Positions 5,165-5,304 of a DNA stretch of 5,304 bases are shown here, in pieces (within the stretch, counting starts at the first letter, position 1; every line of letters starts with the position of its first letter). This DNA comes from CAXXOK01 sp964584315 (lineage in GTDB: Bacteria; Bacillota; Clostridia; Christensenellales; Aristaeellaceae). The stretch covers positions 1 to 5,304 of the forward strand of contig CAZOZO010000085.1 in NCBI GenBank assembly GCA_964584315.1, given 5' to 3'. The notes below the pieces were generated by a model. That model saw nothing but the letters and a program-made list of their open reading frames with translations, had not been told where the DNA came from and searched no databases. The translations under genes were made by a program, and so were the position numbers.

Positions 5165-5304
5165 TTACTGCACGTTTTCCACGGGATAGACGCTGACCTT
5201 TTTCTTGTCGCGGCCAAGACGCTCGAAGCGCACGATGCCGCTCTCCAGCGCGAAGAGGGTATCATCCTTGCCGATGCCCACGTTGAGGCCCGGATGGATG
5301 TGCG
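5165..5304 (-). CDS. rpmA: 50S ribosomal protein L27, C-terminal part (5' truncated by window)
   Basis: The last 45 residues of L27, a component of the large ribosomal subunit near the peptidyl-transferase centre. Read on the minus strand from the window edge, the sequence begins HIHPGLNVGIGKDDTLFALE and continues FERLGRDKKKVSVYPVENVQ before TAA at 5165-5167. The two leftover bases at the edge (CG) fit the Thr of the family's THIHPG motif. L27 is usually 85-95 residues, so about half is visible. The N-terminal end, which in many Bacillota carries a short cleaved extension, lies outside the window. In Bacillota rpmA usually sits in an rplU-prp-rpmA cluster and is often followed by obg. Here it is followed by hairpins and a DUF554 gene instead, so it appears to end its operon. 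Confidence 0.95.
   Translation of the reverse strand, partial: HIHPGLNVGIGKDDTLFALESGIVRFERLGRDKKKVSVYPVENVQ

Noticed and set aside
4959..5189. 76-codon plus-strand open frame near the right edge
   Set aside because: It runs over the DUF554 leader, the terminator hairpins and the antisense of rpmA, with no ribosome-binding site or recognisable domain.

Overview
The window looks like an ordinary chromosomal stretch of a GC-rich Bacillota bacterium, most likely a Clostridia-type organism. Four things point there. Every start has a strong AAGGAGG-like Shine-Dalgarno, including the GTG and TTG starts. A DUF951 protein is present, a family I know essentially from Bacillota. The signal peptidase is the short, single-membrane-anchor form. 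Third codon positions are strongly G/C-biased. The genus cannot be read from the sequence.

Layout: (1) nt 1-2900, + strand: the 3' third of gltB (large subunit of NADPH-type glutamate synthase) overlapping a complete gltD (small subunit). Together they make GOGAT, which turns glutamine and 2-oxoglutarate into two glutamates. A 14-bp perfect hairpin at 2963-3004 probably ends this operon. (2) nt 2901-3219: a 319-nt intergenic region with that terminator, a set of heptamers spaced every 11 bp (possible response-regulator site), and a good sigma-A-type promoter (TTGAAT, 17 bp, TATAAT). (3) nt 3220-4119, + strand: a two-gene operon of a 76-residue DUF951 protein (GTG start) and lepB, a type I signal peptidase. 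(4) nt 4120-4246: a convergent intergenic region with a long hairpin, a 16-bp perfect palindrome and an alternative pairing partner for the hairpin. (5) nt 4247-4945, - strand: a DUF554 multi-pass membrane protein with a TTG start. (6) nt 4946-5164: a weak candidate promoter for DUF554 and two tandem hairpins, the second with a U6 tail. (7) nt 5165-5304, - strand: the C-terminal half of rpmA (ribosomal protein L27), cut by the window edge.

The genes are mostly housekeeping: nitrogen assimilation, protein export and ribosome. They fall into separate transcription units rather than one pathway. I see no mobile element, CRISPR array, tRNA or rRNA, and no convincing undescribed system. The items most worth a second look are the 11-bp-phased heptamers before the DUF951-lepB promoter, the palindrome and hairpin between the convergent genes, and the pairing of an uncharacterised Cys-containing small protein with signal peptidase.
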